DNA of 64,000 bases from Dolichospermum sp. FACHB-1091 (GCF_014697585.1 NZ_JACJSB010000018.1:1-64000), one strand, 5' to 3'. Shown: positions 52,367-61,842, numbered from the stretch's first letter. Program-made: numbers and translations. The notes: a model not told the origin generated them from the letters alone.

Positions 52367-53650
52367 TTATTCTCCCAATTCAAGTTCTATTAATTTTTCA
52401 AACACTTGACTAAATTCGTTGGATACTTCATCAATGATATTTGCGTCAATCAAGTTATTGTCTTCATTGATCAAACTTTCAATCATACCATTTTTGATGG
52501 TGTAAGCAGCAACATCATTAATATCTAATATTTGACTTTCTGGAACTATTTTAAATAAATCTTTTAGTAAATCATTTTGTTCAGGTTTCTCTCTTAATGC
52601 TTTCAGAGTATTACCTGCTTGAATTAGGTTATTAAAAGCAGTTAGTATATAAGGACTGTGAGTAGTTATAATAAATTTATGCTTTTTTTCGGTTGCATTA
52701 AAAACTTGACTGATTAAACTTATAACGTGTTTTTGTGATGTAGGAAATAAATGTGCTTCTGGTTCTTCTATAATGAAAAGTGTTGTTGAACTAATAAAAG
52801 GCAAAATAGCTAATATAAGTGTCATAGGTAGGGCTTCCTGTTGTCCAGAAGATGAATGTGATAAATTAGTTCTTCTATTTTTGTTTGTTTCGTTAGTGTA
52901 TAATATCCAGTCCTGATCTTTTTCGTATGAATAATTACCCACTATTATCTGATTAATTAATTCATCAATTGAATCATTTAGCTTAAACGCATGAATCAAT
53001 TTTCTAAGATGATAAAAATTTTTTACTCTTTCATAAGCCGAACCAAATTCTTTCAGAAAATAATCTATGACTATATTTTCGGACAAAAAGGAAAAAATAT
53101 TATTTTGTAAATTAGCAAAAAACGACCTCCCCGCAGGGATAAAAGTTACCAATTCAAGACTATTAAAATGATTATCTCTCAGAATATATTCAGTGAAAAT
53201 TGTATTGTAATATTCTTCTATTTTCTCAGGGTTATTTTCTGCATATTCAATGGTTTTCTTATTATAGTCGCTTAATATTTTTCTGCGAACTTTAACTAAA
53301 TGTTCAGAATATATCAAAGATAATTTAGACTTCTTATCATCTGATTTTTGGTTATTCAAAGCTATGGAATAACTATCAAATTCATATAAAATTTGAAACT
53401 CCTGATTTTTCCAAGAATATTCAGGGAATATAATTTTAAACGTTGTAATTATACTTCTATCAAATTCTGCTTTTTTTTGCTTATTCTGGATTGAAGAACG
53501 ATATTTAATGAAAAAATCTTTAAAAAAATAAACTAATTTAGCAATTACACTTTTACCACTAGCTTGCTGTCCGATAATAATATTTATCTTGGATAAATTA
53601 AATTCAATATCTTTGATATTTAAAAAGTTTTTTACTGTCAGTTTTTCCAT
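52367..53650 (-). CDS. OLD/AAA15-like ATP-binding protein
   Basis: The 427-residue protein is an ABC/SMC-fold ATPase with a large middle insertion: Walker A GQQASGKS (27-34), signature LSHSSSGQQEALP (263-275), Walker B LFIIEEPEAHLFP (291-303) and H-loop THSPY (330-334). A VTFIPAGRSFFANLQ segment at 168-182 is typical of AAA15-type proteins found in defence loci. There is no TOPRIM nuclease domain, unlike OLD proteins, which fits the partner gene supplying the nuclease. Low GC and isolation from core genes suggest acquisition. Confidence 0.8.
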   Translation of the reverse strand: MEKLTVKNFLNIKDIEFNLSKINIIIGQQASGKSVIAKLVYFFKDFFIKYRSSIQNKQKKAEFDRSIITTFKIIFPEYSWKNQEFQILYEFDSYSIALNNQKSDDKKSKLSLIYSEHLVKVRRKILSDYNKKTIEYAENNPEKIEEYYNTIFTEYILRDNHFNSLELVTFIPAGRSFFANLQNNIFSFLSENIVIDYFLKEFGSAYERVKNFYHLRKLIHAFKLNDSIDELINQIIVGNYSYEKDQDWILYTNETNKNRRTNLSHSSSGQQEALPMTLILAILPFISSTTLFIIEEPEAHLFPTSQKHVISLISQVFNATEKKHKFIITTHSPYILTAFNNLIQAGNTLKALREKPEQNDLLKDLFKIVPESQILDINDVAAYTIKNGMIESLINEDNNLIDANIIDEVSNEFSQVFEKLIELELGE

Positions 53651-53799
53651 AAGTGCAATATATTATCAGTAATACAAGTGTATTACTAGGAAAATAAGTC
53701 ATTGATGAATTGTACACGATATTTTAGAAATTTAAAATCAGAATAAATACGATTTTTTGAGGTATTGTAAAAATTATAATTCTCTAATGTATAAAAACT

Positions 53800-53825
53800 G
53801 GTGCGTTACGCTGCACTAACGCACC
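53800..53825. repeat. GGTGCGTTA palindrome
   Basis: GGTGCGTTA (53800-53808) and TAACGCACC (53817-53825) make a nine-pair hairpin just behind the crtO stop codon. Related GTGCGTTA palindromes occur near 19144-19225 and a half at 22255. It may terminate crtO transcription but is a dispersed repeat by nature. Confidence 0.7.
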
Positions 53826-53840
53826 CTACGTCTGTATTAC

Positions 53841-55532
53841 TTAACTAATCCCAAAAACCGAACCAACTGTGGACTTAATCGAATTTCCTGCATCTTTTAA
53901 GGCCTGACTGAATGGTTGCTTATTTTGCAAAAATACCCGCGCACAATTGCGTCCTGGCATTCCCGAAATTGAACCACCTGGATGTGTACCAGCACCAGTT
54001 AAAAACAGATTATCAATGGGGGTTTTATAATTAGCTAATTCGGGCAAAGGTCGGAAAAAGATCATTTGATCCATAGTCATATCAATATGATAATAATTGC
54101 CTTTATATGCCCCTAATCTTTCCCCTAATTCTGCTGGACTTTCTACCCTTCTAGCGATGGTTGCTTTTTTCACATTTGGGGCATAAGTTGCTAATTTATC
54201 AACCACTCTATCAGCAACTTGATTTTTCAAATCATCAGTCCAACCTGTACCTTTTAAACCCGTACCTTTTGCACCAGCAATTTGATAAGGAGCGAAAAAT
54301 TCAATCCATAAAGTATGTTTTCCAGGCGGTGCTAAACTAGGGTCAAGGGCGCTAGGCATAACCACATACATCGAGGGGTCAGAATCGGGAATTTCGCCGA
54401 TTGTACATTTATTATGAGCCTGTTCAACATGATTCATAGAATCGGCAATTAAAATTGAACCAATCAGATATTCATCTTTATGTTCATGATGAGAAAAATG
54501 CAAAGGTTCATCTAATGCCAAATCTATTTTGAGAATGGTTTCATTATTGTTGATAATGCGACGTTCTAGCCTTTCCCATAAATCAGGATCAACCGCATCA
54601 ATATCACTTTTTTCAGTCATTTGTAAGAATAATCTTTGGGCATCAATATTAGAAATTACTCCATGTTTAGCCAGAAATTCCTTACCACCAGTCACCCTGA
54701 CTCCTACCGCTTTACCATCATCAATTAAAATCTTTTCTACGTGCTGGTCTGTGAGAATTACCCCACCTTTACTATTAACTAATTTCACCAATGCTTGCAC
54801 CAATGCACCCGTACCGCCGCGAGGTCTAGCCATACCAGGATGATGACGCATAGCCATCATCATGACTCCAATTGCAAGATTTTTTTGTGAAGGTGGCGCA
54901 CCTAATTCTGATGCTAATCTAGAAAGTGGTGCTTTTAAAAATTCTTCATCAAACCATTCATTTAGAATATCCTCCGCACTATTTAACATTGTTCGCACAA
55001 AATCGAAACTTTTTGCCGGAGAACCAACGACAGAAACTAAATCTTTAACTTGTTGGAAATTGTAATTACCAAAAATATCTATAATTGACTTTGGTGAGGC
55101 ATTAAACATGGGGGTCATGGCGTTAATTGCCCGTTGCCAATAATTGGTAAATTCGGCGTATTTTTTAGCATCTCGTTGATTATAACGAGCGATTTCTGCA
55201 CAGGTTTTTTCTAAGGATTTATGTGCCAAGAAATATTTACCGTCCGGGTGAGGACAAAATACAACTGGGTCACATTCTAGATATTCCAAGCCGTATTTTG
55301 TCAGTTCTAATTCTTCCACCACTGGACCTAAATGAATAAATTCATGGTCAATGGCACACAAATTAAATTTAAACCCCGGTACTTCTGGGATACATTCTTC
55401 AGTTGTAGCAGCACCACCAGGGACAGGACGTTTTTCTAATAGCAGAACACTATAACCTGCTTTGAGTAAATAAGCCGCACAAACTAAGCCGTTGTGTCCA
55501 GCACCGATAATAATAACGTCGTATTCTTGCAT
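53841..55532 (-). CDS. crtO: CrtO-type beta-carotene ketolase
   Basis: The 563-residue flavoprotein has an N-terminal dinucleotide fold YDVIIIGAGHNGLVCAAYLL, LLEKRPVPGGAATTEECIPE, and the C-terminal NLFLTGAGTHPGGSISGMPG motif of phytoene-desaturase-like oxidoreductases. The run of matches along its length to the Synechocystis CrtO pattern (AIDHEFIHLGPVVEELEL, EDILNEWFDEEFLKAPLSRL, RHHPGMARPRGGTGALVQAL) supports the CrtO subgroup, which adds a keto group to beta-carotene to make echinenone. It precedes no other carotenoid gene. Confidence 0.88.
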   Translation of the reverse strand: MQEYDVIIIGAGHNGLVCAAYLLKAGYSVLLLEKRPVPGGAATTEECIPEVPGFKFNLCAIDHEFIHLGPVVEELELTKYGLEYLECDPVVFCPHPDGKYFLAHKSLEKTCAEIARYNQRDAKKYAEFTNYWQRAINAMTPMFNASPKSIIDIFGNYNFQQVKDLVSVVGSPAKSFDFVRTMLNSAEDILNEWFDEEFLKAPLSRLASELGAPPSQKNLAIGVMMMAMRHHPGMARPRGGTGALVQALVKLVNSKGGVILTDQHVEKILIDDGKAVGVRVTGGKEFLAKHGVISNIDAQRLFLQMTEKSDIDAVDPDLWERLERRIINNNETILKIDLALDEPLHFSHHEHKDEYLIGSILIADSMNHVEQAHNKCTIGEIPDSDPSMYVVMPSALDPSLAPPGKHTLWIEFFAPYQIAGAKGTGLKGTGWTDDLKNQVADRVVDKLATYAPNVKKATIARRVESPAELGERLGAYKGNYYHIDMTMDQMIFFRPLPELANYKTPIDNLFLTGAGTHPGGSISGMPGRNCARVFLQNKQPFSQALKDAGNSIKSTVGSVFGIS

Positions 55533-55629
55533 ATCTTGATGAGATAAAAACCTGGCTCTTTTATATTATTATATTTAATATATTTAGGGAATGTAAGCAA
55601 ATGTTAAAAAAAGTGGAAGATAAACCTAA

Positions 55630-55658
55630 ATCCCCGACTTCCTTAAGAAGTCGGGGAT
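55630..55658 (-). terminator. ATCCCCGACTTC hairpin behind the P450 gene
   Basis: ATCCCCGACTTC (55630-55641) pairs perfectly with GAAGTCGGGGAT (55647-55658) around CTTAA. It begins 20 bases after the P450 stop and is followed on the minus strand by a T-rich stretch. The same sequence is a well-known dispersed palindrome of cyanobacterial genomes, here serving as a likely terminator. Confidence 0.75.
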
Positions 55659-55677
55659 CTTGTTGGTTGTTAGTGTA

Positions 55678-57063
55678 TCAAACTGCTGCTGCTTCTAAAA
55701 TTGCAGATTTTGGTTGACGAATATTTTCAATTTCCAAATTTATCGGACTACTCGGTCCTGTCACTAAACCCCGTCTTTGAGGTTTGATTTCATGGGTATC
55801 AACTAATTTCATTGACCATGTTTTTAGCACTTTTGCTAAGATCAATTTCATTTCCATTTGGGCGAATGCTAAACCGATACAACGTCTTGCACCACCACCA
55901 AAAGGTACAAATTCATAAGGTGAAAATTGTTTTTCTAAAAAGCGTTCTGGGCGAAATTTCTCATGTTCAGGATAAGTATCTTCACGGTGATGAGCTAAAT
56001 AAATTGAACCCATGACAATTGTACCTGGTTCGAGTTGATAACCACAGAGAGAAATAGGGGTTTTAACCCTTCTAGGAAAAGTTAACATTCCCACAGGACA
56101 AATCCTTAATGTTTCATTACAAACAGCAGTTAAATATGGCAATTTAAAGACAGTATTAGAATCATAGTTTTCTCCTAAACTATCCAATTCTGCTAATAAC
56201 TTTTCTTTAACTTCTGGGAATTTATGAATCCAGTAAAAAGCCCAAGAAATAGCTGTAGCTGTAGTTTCATGACCTGCGACTAATAAAGTCATCAATTCAT
56301 CTCTTAATTCTGCATCTGTCATAGGTTGACCGTTTTCATCTTGAGCAGACATAAGTAAATTAAGGATATCTGTGCGCTTAGGATCGAAATTTTCTCTTCT
56401 TTCTCGAATTTCCTGATAAATAAGTTGGTCGGCTTGTTGCTGTTTCTTCATTTGTCGTTTCCAAATTTCTGAAATCCCAAAGGTTTCTTTTAATTTGGGG
56501 AAATAGAGAAAAATCACCCTGCAAGGAGTGCTACCCTGTTCTAAAATTTGACAAAGAAAATGTTTAAGTTTTTCTGCTCGTTCTCCTTCATAAATGCCAA
56601 AAACAGCTTCCATCATTACCTGAAGAGTGATATCTTGGGTAATGTTCCTAATATTAAAAGATTGATTTTTTGGTTGTTGATTAAAAACTTTTATGGTAAT
56701 ATTCTCAATTAATTCTGCATAAGTTCGCATTCTTTCCCCGTGAAAAGGAGGCATAATTAATTGACGTTGACGTTGATGTGCTTTACCACTAAGACTAATG
56801 ACAGAATTTTTGCCCAGTAAATATTCAAAAATACTGTTTAGATCTCCTGGTGCTTCCAACTCTTTTTGATCATTACTTAACACCTGCTGCATAGCTTCAG
56901 GAGAATAAACAAATAACATTGGTGGTAAATTACCCAGTAATTTTAGAGCAAAAACATCTCCATATTTTTTAGCACATTCCACCATATAAGGCATAGGTCT
57001 GAATATCCAGTTTAAGACTTGAATAATAGATAATCCCTTGGGTTGTGGTACCATTTGCATCAT
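55678..57063 (-). CDS. Cytochrome P450, CYP110-like
   Basis: The 461-residue P450 has the I-helix AGHETT (263-268), ExxR (317-320), PERF (372-375) and heme Cys395 in FGGGARRCIG. Length, N-terminal PQPKGLSIIQVLNWIFRPMP and a lack of a transmembrane anchor fit the CYP110 group of Nostocales, whose members oxidise fatty acids, alkanes or terpenes. Substrate unknown. It sits next to crtO on the same strand. An AGGAG ribosome site precedes the ATGATG start. Confidence 0.9.
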   Translation of the reverse strand: MMQMVPQPKGLSIIQVLNWIFRPMPYMVECAKKYGDVFALKLLGNLPPMLFVYSPEAMQQVLSNDQKELEAPGDLNSIFEYLLGKNSVISLSGKAHQRQRQLIMPPFHGERMRTYAELIENITIKVFNQQPKNQSFNIRNITQDITLQVMMEAVFGIYEGERAEKLKHFLCQILEQGSTPCRVIFLYFPKLKETFGISEIWKRQMKKQQQADQLIYQEIRERRENFDPKRTDILNLLMSAQDENGQPMTDAELRDELMTLLVAGHETTATAISWAFYWIHKFPEVKEKLLAELDSLGENYDSNTVFKLPYLTAVCNETLRICPVGMLTFPRRVKTPISLCGYQLEPGTIVMGSIYLAHHREDTYPEHEKFRPERFLEKQFSPYEFVPFGGGARRCIGLAFAQMEMKLILAKVLKTWSMKLVDTHEIKPQRRGLVTGPSSPINLEIENIRQPKSAILEAAAV

Positions 57064-57495
57064 ATTCTCCTGTCGTTATCAAAAAAAACAATTCAATTCT
57101 ATACATAATAACTCAACTTCCAGTATAAATCATCTTGGAGTCATTATAATTTTTCAGCCAGAAAATCTAAAATCCAAGCAAATTATTCTCAACTTCCATC
57201 TCCAGATACTTGTCAACAACGATCTTTCAATACCATAGAAACAAGAGATTAATTCCCTTTTGCTTCCCTCTTTCTTCTTCCTTTGTGCCTATCCCTACGG
57301 AATACTCCCCGAAGGTAAATGTAGTTAATTTCATCAATATCTACAACTAAACACAAAATAACGGAAAAATCAATCATCACTTAGTTATAGTAACTTTCAG
57401 AAAAAGCAATTAATTATTAGAACCTTAAAGATGTAAAATATTTATTAAATTAAACCAGAATCTCTAGTTTTTTCGATTTTATTAAGGTACTCAGC
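57064..57495. other. Divergent promoter region
   Basis: The 432 bases between the P450 and the phosphoketolase-like gene hold two promoters in principle, but no operator or -10/-35 pair could be fixed. A CCCTACGGAATAC/CCCCGAAGG fragment near 57292 is a shared intergenic motif also seen at 63240. No gene is recognised. Confidence 0.45.
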
Positions 57496-59709
57496 ATGAC
57501 AGCAATTACGCAAAATACAACTTCCGCAGTTCCGAATTTTTGTCAAGGGATACAATATTTTGGGGAAGTATTGCCAGATTTTCAAACTTATGGTAAAGTA
57601 CCAGCGATCGCATCTGGTCAAAAAGCAGTAGCAAATCCTACTGATACTAATGCAGTATATCAAACTTTACTGGCTGCTGATGCCCTGCGCTACCTGACGC
57701 TACAAATCACTGGTAGCAAAGCTTCTGGACACCCCGGCGGTTTTGCCAGTCAAGCGGAAGCTTATGCAGCTTTGGTCATGCTTGGACATAAGAACATTAT
57801 TACCGAAGTGGGACACCATGCTCCTGGTTTTTATAGTGCCATGTTTTTAGACCGATCTTTAGAAGACATGGGCATTTCTACAGTACAACAATTGCGCGAT
57901 CGCTTTCGGGAAAAACACGGATTATTAGGACATTTATCCGGTTATATTCCCGGTATTTTAGCACCTGCCGGACCCTTGGGACAAGGGCAACATTTCGCCA
58001 TGGCCGCCGCATTGTTACACCGTGACAAACTCTTCCCCTTTACAGTGGGAGACGGAGGACTAGGTGAACCCTACATCATGAGTTCCATGGCACATTTTAA
58101 CACCGCTTACCCCACTGTCACCAACTTTTTACCAGTTTTAGTGTGGAATGGTTACAGCCAAGAACATCATAGCATGGTATCTTTAAAAACTAACGATGAA
58201 ATGATCGCCTATTGGAAAGGTAACGGTTTTACCGAAGTCGTGTTAGTAAATGCTAAAGACTTTGATGATCAAAACCAACCCGGTGATTATGTTGATAGTA
58301 CCGCTTTCTCCTTCCAAAAACGGTTAGAATTTACCAAAGCCGTACTAGTAGGCATGGATAAAGCTGCCCGTTCCGCTTTAAGTGGCACATTAACAGTATT
58401 TATTATCAAACAACTCAAAGGGGCAGGGGTTCATGCTTTAGGTGCAAAATCCCATAATTTATATCCTAAAGATACCTTAGACGCGCCCCATATTGTCACC
58501 GCCTTACAAAAACGGGCTTTATGTGCCGAGGCATGGCAAACAGTACGTACAAATGCGGAACGGGCAGGAGGTGGACCAGCAGCGAAAACCGCAGTTACAG
58601 AATTTGAATTACCCTTAGCAGAAATTGGCGAATTACCATTAGAAGAATATGCAGTGGGTGGAGAACCAAAAGTTTCTACAACAGCAATGGGAAGATTAGT
58701 AGGAATAGTAGGAAATAAAGATAAAAATTTCCTGGTAACAAACGCCGATGGTAACGAAGCATCAGGAATTGCTAACATTAACCAGGCATTAAAAATCAAC
58801 CATCCTACCACCGATGAATTATATAATCAAGCTCCAGGAGGTCAAGTTTACGAACCTTTGAGCGAAGATGCTTGTGCAGGATTAGCGGCTGGTTTATCCT
58901 TAATGGGTGCGAGAACTTTGTGGTGTTCCTATGAATCTTTTGCCATCAATGGTTTACCAATTTGGCAAACAGTCACCCAAGCAATGGCAGAATTAAGACG
59001 CAAAACACCTTCAACAATTACATTATTTACAGCCGGGGCTTTAGAACAAGGACGCAACGGTTGGACACACCAAAGACCAGAAATTGAGGCTTATTTTGCA
59101 TCATTGATGAGAACAGGAAATGTATTTCCCTTATTTCCTCCCGATGCTAACAGTATTCAAGGTTGTTATGACTGGGCTTTGCAAACAAAAAATAAGGGAA
59201 TTGTCATCACTGCAAGTAAGTCTCCTTTACCCATTAGAACGACTTTAAAACAAACGGAAGAAGGGCTAGAAAAGGGCGCGATTTTATTACATGAAATTGC
59301 GGGAGGGAAGACTGTTGTATTTGCTGTCATTGGCGATATGACCTTAATTCCCGTATTTGAAGCAGCCGCATTTTTAGAAACTGAAGGTATAGGAGTGAAG
59401 ATTATTTCTATTATTAATCCTCGCCGTTTATATCGTCCTCATGATACAGCTTGGGATACTTGTTCTGAACCTGATAACGGTTTTTTAAGTGATGCCGATT
59501 TTGAGCAATTGTTTGGTGGAGATGCCTTAATTGGTGTTACAGGTGGTGCTGCGGCGATGTTAGAACCGATTATGTTACGCAGTAATTCTAAGCGTGATTC
59601 TTTCGCCTGGAAGCGTGGGGAAACTACGGCCAGTGCGGGTGAGTTGATGGCTTTTAATGGGTTGACTGCGGAGGCTTTGACTAAGCGGGCTATTGAGTTG
59701 GTGCATTAA
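57496..59709 (+). CDS. Phosphoketolase-like thiamine-diphosphate enzyme
   Basis: The 737-residue protein has a transketolase-type N-terminal half (ITGSKASGHPGGFASQAEAY; VGDGGLGEPYIMSSMAHFNT with the ThDP-metal GDG motif), a middle pyrimidine-binding domain (SLMGARTLWCSYESFAINGL, RPEIEAYFASLMRTGNVFPL) and a C-terminal domain (TAWDTCSEPDNGFLSDADFE). The overall pattern fits the xylulose-5-phosphate/fructose-6-phosphate phosphoketolase group more than transketolase, though it lacks the usual GHGGP loop, so substrate is uncertain. It would split sugar phosphates to acetyl phosphate. The last 109 bases are duplicated at 60796-60904. Confidence 0.8.
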   Translation: MTAITQNTTSAVPNFCQGIQYFGEVLPDFQTYGKVPAIASGQKAVANPTDTNAVYQTLLAADALRYLTLQITGSKASGHPGGFASQAEAYAALVMLGHKNIITEVGHHAPGFYSAMFLDRSLEDMGISTVQQLRDRFREKHGLLGHLSGYIPGILAPAGPLGQGQHFAMAAALLHRDKLFPFTVGDGGLGEPYIMSSMAHFNTAYPTVTNFLPVLVWNGYSQEHHSMVSLKTNDEMIAYWKGNGFTEVVLVNAKDFDDQNQPGDYVDSTAFSFQKRLEFTKAVLVGMDKAARSALSGTLTVFIIKQLKGAGVHALGAKSHNLYPKDTLDAPHIVTALQKRALCAEAWQTVRTNAERAGGGPAAKTAVTEFELPLAEIGELPLEEYAVGGEPKVSTTAMGRLVGIVGNKDKNFLVTNADGNEASGIANINQALKINHPTTDELYNQAPGGQVYEPLSEDACAGLAAGLSLMGARTLWCSYESFAINGLPIWQTVTQAMAELRRKTPSTITLFTAGALEQGRNGWTHQRPEIEAYFASLMRTGNVFPLFPPDANSIQGCYDWALQTKNKGIVITASKSPLPIRTTLKQTEEGLEKGAILLHEIAGGKTVVFAVIGDMTLIPVFEAAAFLETEGIGVKIISIINPRRLYRPHDTAWDTCSEPDNGFLSDADFEQLFGGDALIGVTGGAAAMLEPIMLRSNSKRDSFAWKRGETTASAGELMAFNGLTAEALTKRAIELVH

Positions 59710-59907
59710 TTAGAACGCAGATGTACGCAGATGAACGCGGATGATTTTGTGTTTAGTTGCGTACATTTGCGGTTTTTAGTCAAAAATATTTTTTGTAGAT
59801 CATTTTTTGTTAAACTCTGGGAAGAATTAAACTCGTTTTCATGGAACAGAAATAATTATGATTTAAGCATCTGTTAGAATAGAAATAATGAAGTTAACAA
59901 CAAAATC

Positions 59908-60153
59908 ATGATTGAATTACAACAATTGCAAGAGCAGGTATTAAAATTACCAATCAGAGAACGTTGGCATCTTGTACAAACTGTACTAGCATCAATTCAA
60001 CAAGAAACCCTATCTTCTACTCCTTCACAAACCACTATAGAAAACTTATCTGAACTTGACCCCTGGACTCAAAGTTTAATAGGTGTAATTAGCTTAGAAT
60101 CAGAAAATACAGAAGAAAGCTATATTGATTATTTAGAGGAGAAATATAGTTGA
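59908..60153 (+). CDS. Antitoxin partner of PIN toxin
   Basis: The 81-residue protein starts IELQQLQEQVLKLPIRERWH, the amphipathic L..LP...R.HL pattern of the addiction-module antitoxins seen elsewhere in this window, followed by a Ser/Thr/Gln-rich linker and an acidic tail. Its stop overlaps the TTG start of the PIN gene (60150-60153). It stands 200 bases behind the phosphoketolase-like gene. Confidence 0.75.
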   Translation: MIELQQLQEQVLKLPIRERWHLVQTVLASIQQETLSSTPSQTTIENLSELDPWTQSLIGVISLESENTEESYIDYLEEKYS

Positions 60154-60560
60154 AAAAAGTATTATTTGACAGTGATGTTTTGCTTGATATTTTAGCACAG
60201 CGTCAACCGTTTGTTGTTTTCTCAACACAGGCATTAAATACAGTTATTACAAAACAAGTTCAAGGCTTTGTTTCAGGACACGCTATTACAAATATATTCT
60301 ATATTTTACGTCGCCAAATTGGTAGCGATGCAGCCAAAAAATTAATAGAAACTTTATTACAAAATCTGCAAATTGCCAGCGTTACAGATACAGTAATTCA
60401 TCAAGCTTTACAAAGTCCAATTAAAGATTTTGAAGATGCGGTGACAAGTGCAGCAGCAATAGCAGCAGGTGTAGAAATAATCGTCACTAGAAATAAGGTT
60501 GATTTTGTAGGGTCTTTAGTACCAGCATTGTTACCAGAGGAATTTTTGAAAATGCTTTGA
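60150..60560 (+). CDS. PIN-domain toxin
   Basis: The 136-residue protein begins at TTG with KKVLFDSDVLLDILAQRQPF, has a central HAITNIFYILRRQIG and ends in DFEDAVTSAAAIAAGVEIIV…TRNKVDF, giving the PIN acidic residues (D7, D12, D-E-D in FEDAV, D in KVDF). PIN ribonucleases are the toxins of VapBC-type pairs. The overlap with the antitoxin gene indicates coupling. Confidence 0.88.
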   Translation: MKKVLFDSDVLLDILAQRQPFVVFSTQALNTVITKQVQGFVSGHAITNIFYILRRQIGSDAAKKLIETLLQNLQIASVTDTVIHQALQSPIKDFEDAVTSAAAIAAGVEIIVTRNKVDFVGSLVPALLPEEFLKML

Positions 60561-60573
60561 TTTGGTGTAATAT
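60546..60573 (+). promoter_or_regulatory. Sigma-70-like promoter behind the PIN toxin gene
   Basis: TTGAAA (60546-60551) and TAATAT (60568-60573) lie 16 bases apart, close to the consensus for housekeeping sigma factor. It overlaps the end of the PIN gene and points at the candidate small RNA. Confidence 0.45.
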
Positions 60574-60579
60574 ATATAT

Positions 60580-60697
60580 TGTGAGCCTTGGGTACTCCTT
60601 GGAGCATAAAATTTGATGCAGCCTTCAAAACGTGAACAGCGAGAAATAGGCTTGCTCACAATTTAGAGTTCCCGACCCCAAGGTAAGAATTTTTTTA
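60580..60697 (+). ncRNA. Candidate small RNA between PIN toxin gene and phosphoketolase fragment
   Basis: From a likely transcription start near 60580 runs an unusually structured stretch: CCTTGGG (60586-60592) pairs with CCCAAGG (60678-60684), followed by TTTTTTT at about 60690-60697, while GTGAGC and GCTCACAAT (60654-60662) pair across it, so a pseudoknot-like alternative is possible. Inner stems CTCC-TT-GGAG and GCAT…ATGC are also present. I do not recognise the RNA; a 6S-like or regulatory RNA are both open. Confidence 0.35.
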
Positions 60698-60730
60698 AAC
60701 TGAATAACCGCTTTTTGAGTTATAGGTTAA

Positions 60731-60904
60731 TTTGTGGGTGGTGCAGGTGCGATGTTAGAACATATCATGTTACTCAGTACCAGCAAGCGGGAGATTTTCG
60801 CCTGGAAGCGTGGGGAAACTACGGCCAGTGCGGGTGAGTTGATGGCTTTTAATGGCTTGACTGCGGAGGCTTTGACTAAGCGGGCTATTGAGTTGGTGCA
60901 TTAA
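60731..60904 (+). pseudogene. Duplicated 3' end of the phosphoketolase-like gene
   Basis: The frame reads VGGAGAMLEHIMLLSTSKRE, then IFAWKRGETTASAGELMAFN to ELVH and stop, as at the end of the 57496-59709 gene. The last 109 bases (60796-60904) match 59601-59709 with one difference; the earlier part is more diverged. A stop codon closes the frame upstream, so nothing functional is made. Confidence 0.9.
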
Positions 60905-61023
60905 GGAATATTTATTAATGATACTCATCGAGATATTTTTCGTAGATGGGTATCATTGATATTGACAATTTACTCACTACTGAATCATACTGGGTACTGA
61001 AATTAAAATAAAGGATAATTAAA

Positions 61024-61776
61024 ATGAACATGACTTTATCCAAACCTTATCGCAGGATAATGCGCCCGTTTAAAGGGGATGAATATGATTTATACTACAA
61101 GTATATGTTGGATAATAGATATTGCTCAGAACGTTCTTCTTTATGCAGAGCGTACAGAATAATTCAAGATGATTTAGAAAAACTTTTTGATTATATTGAA
61201 CCTTGTGATAACAATAAACATGCTTATTCTCATAGGACATTTGAATTGCTTTTAAGAGGTGCTACTGAAGTAGAAGCTAACTGTAAAGGAATACTTAAAG
61301 CCAATGGATATACAATACCACCCAACACAAACATGAACATAGAAGATTATTATAAAGTTGAGCAAGCAACCAAGTTATCAGAATATGAGGTGAGGTTAAA
61401 ATGCTGGCATCCTAGTCCACTTGTATTAAAACCATTTGACAACTGGAGGAATACTCACAGTCTTAGTTGGTATAAAGCCTATAATGATGCTAAACATAAC
61501 CGAGATACAAATTTTCGTAAAAGTTGTTTATTGAATACAGTTACTTGTATAGCTGGACTTTTATGTTTACTATATTCTCAATTTGAGTATCAATTTGTAA
61601 ATCCTTATCAAATTACAACAACTTATACCAAAGACGACGAAGGAATGATGGGTTTTAATGGTGTTATTTTTACTATAAAACCTCCAGAAACATGGACAAA
61701 CTCAGAACAATATAAATTTGATTGGGAGTCTTTATCAGGTTCGTCTAGTCCTTATAATCAATTTACATTTGTATGA
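61024..61776 (+). CDS. Uncharacterised protein, possibly HEPN-like
   Basis: The 250-residue protein has an aromatic and basic N-terminus (LSKPYRRIMRPFKGDEYDLY), a central helical part with HAYSHRTFELLLRGATEVEA and SLSWYKAYNDAKHNRDTNFR, then NTVTCIAGLLCLLYSQFEYQ. The WYKAYNDAKHNR segment, with closely placed H and R, recalls HEPN-like helical domains but no family is certain. It lies in an accessory stretch next to other unknown genes. Confidence 0.55.
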   Translation: MNMTLSKPYRRIMRPFKGDEYDLYYKYMLDNRYCSERSSLCRAYRIIQDDLEKLFDYIEPCDNNKHAYSHRTFELLLRGATEVEANCKGILKANGYTIPPNTNMNIEDYYKVEQATKLSEYEVRLKCWHPSPLVLKPFDNWRNTHSLSWYKAYNDAKHNRDTNFRKSCLLNTVTCIAGLLCLLYSQFEYQFVNPYQITTTYTKDDEGMMGFNGVIFTIKPPETWTNSEQYKFDWESLSGSSSPYNQFTFV

Positions 61777-61842
61777 TTTTTTAGGACAAGAAAGTGTAAT
61801 ATTTTAGTTTTAAAACAACCAAGTTAATGAAGATTTACTAAT

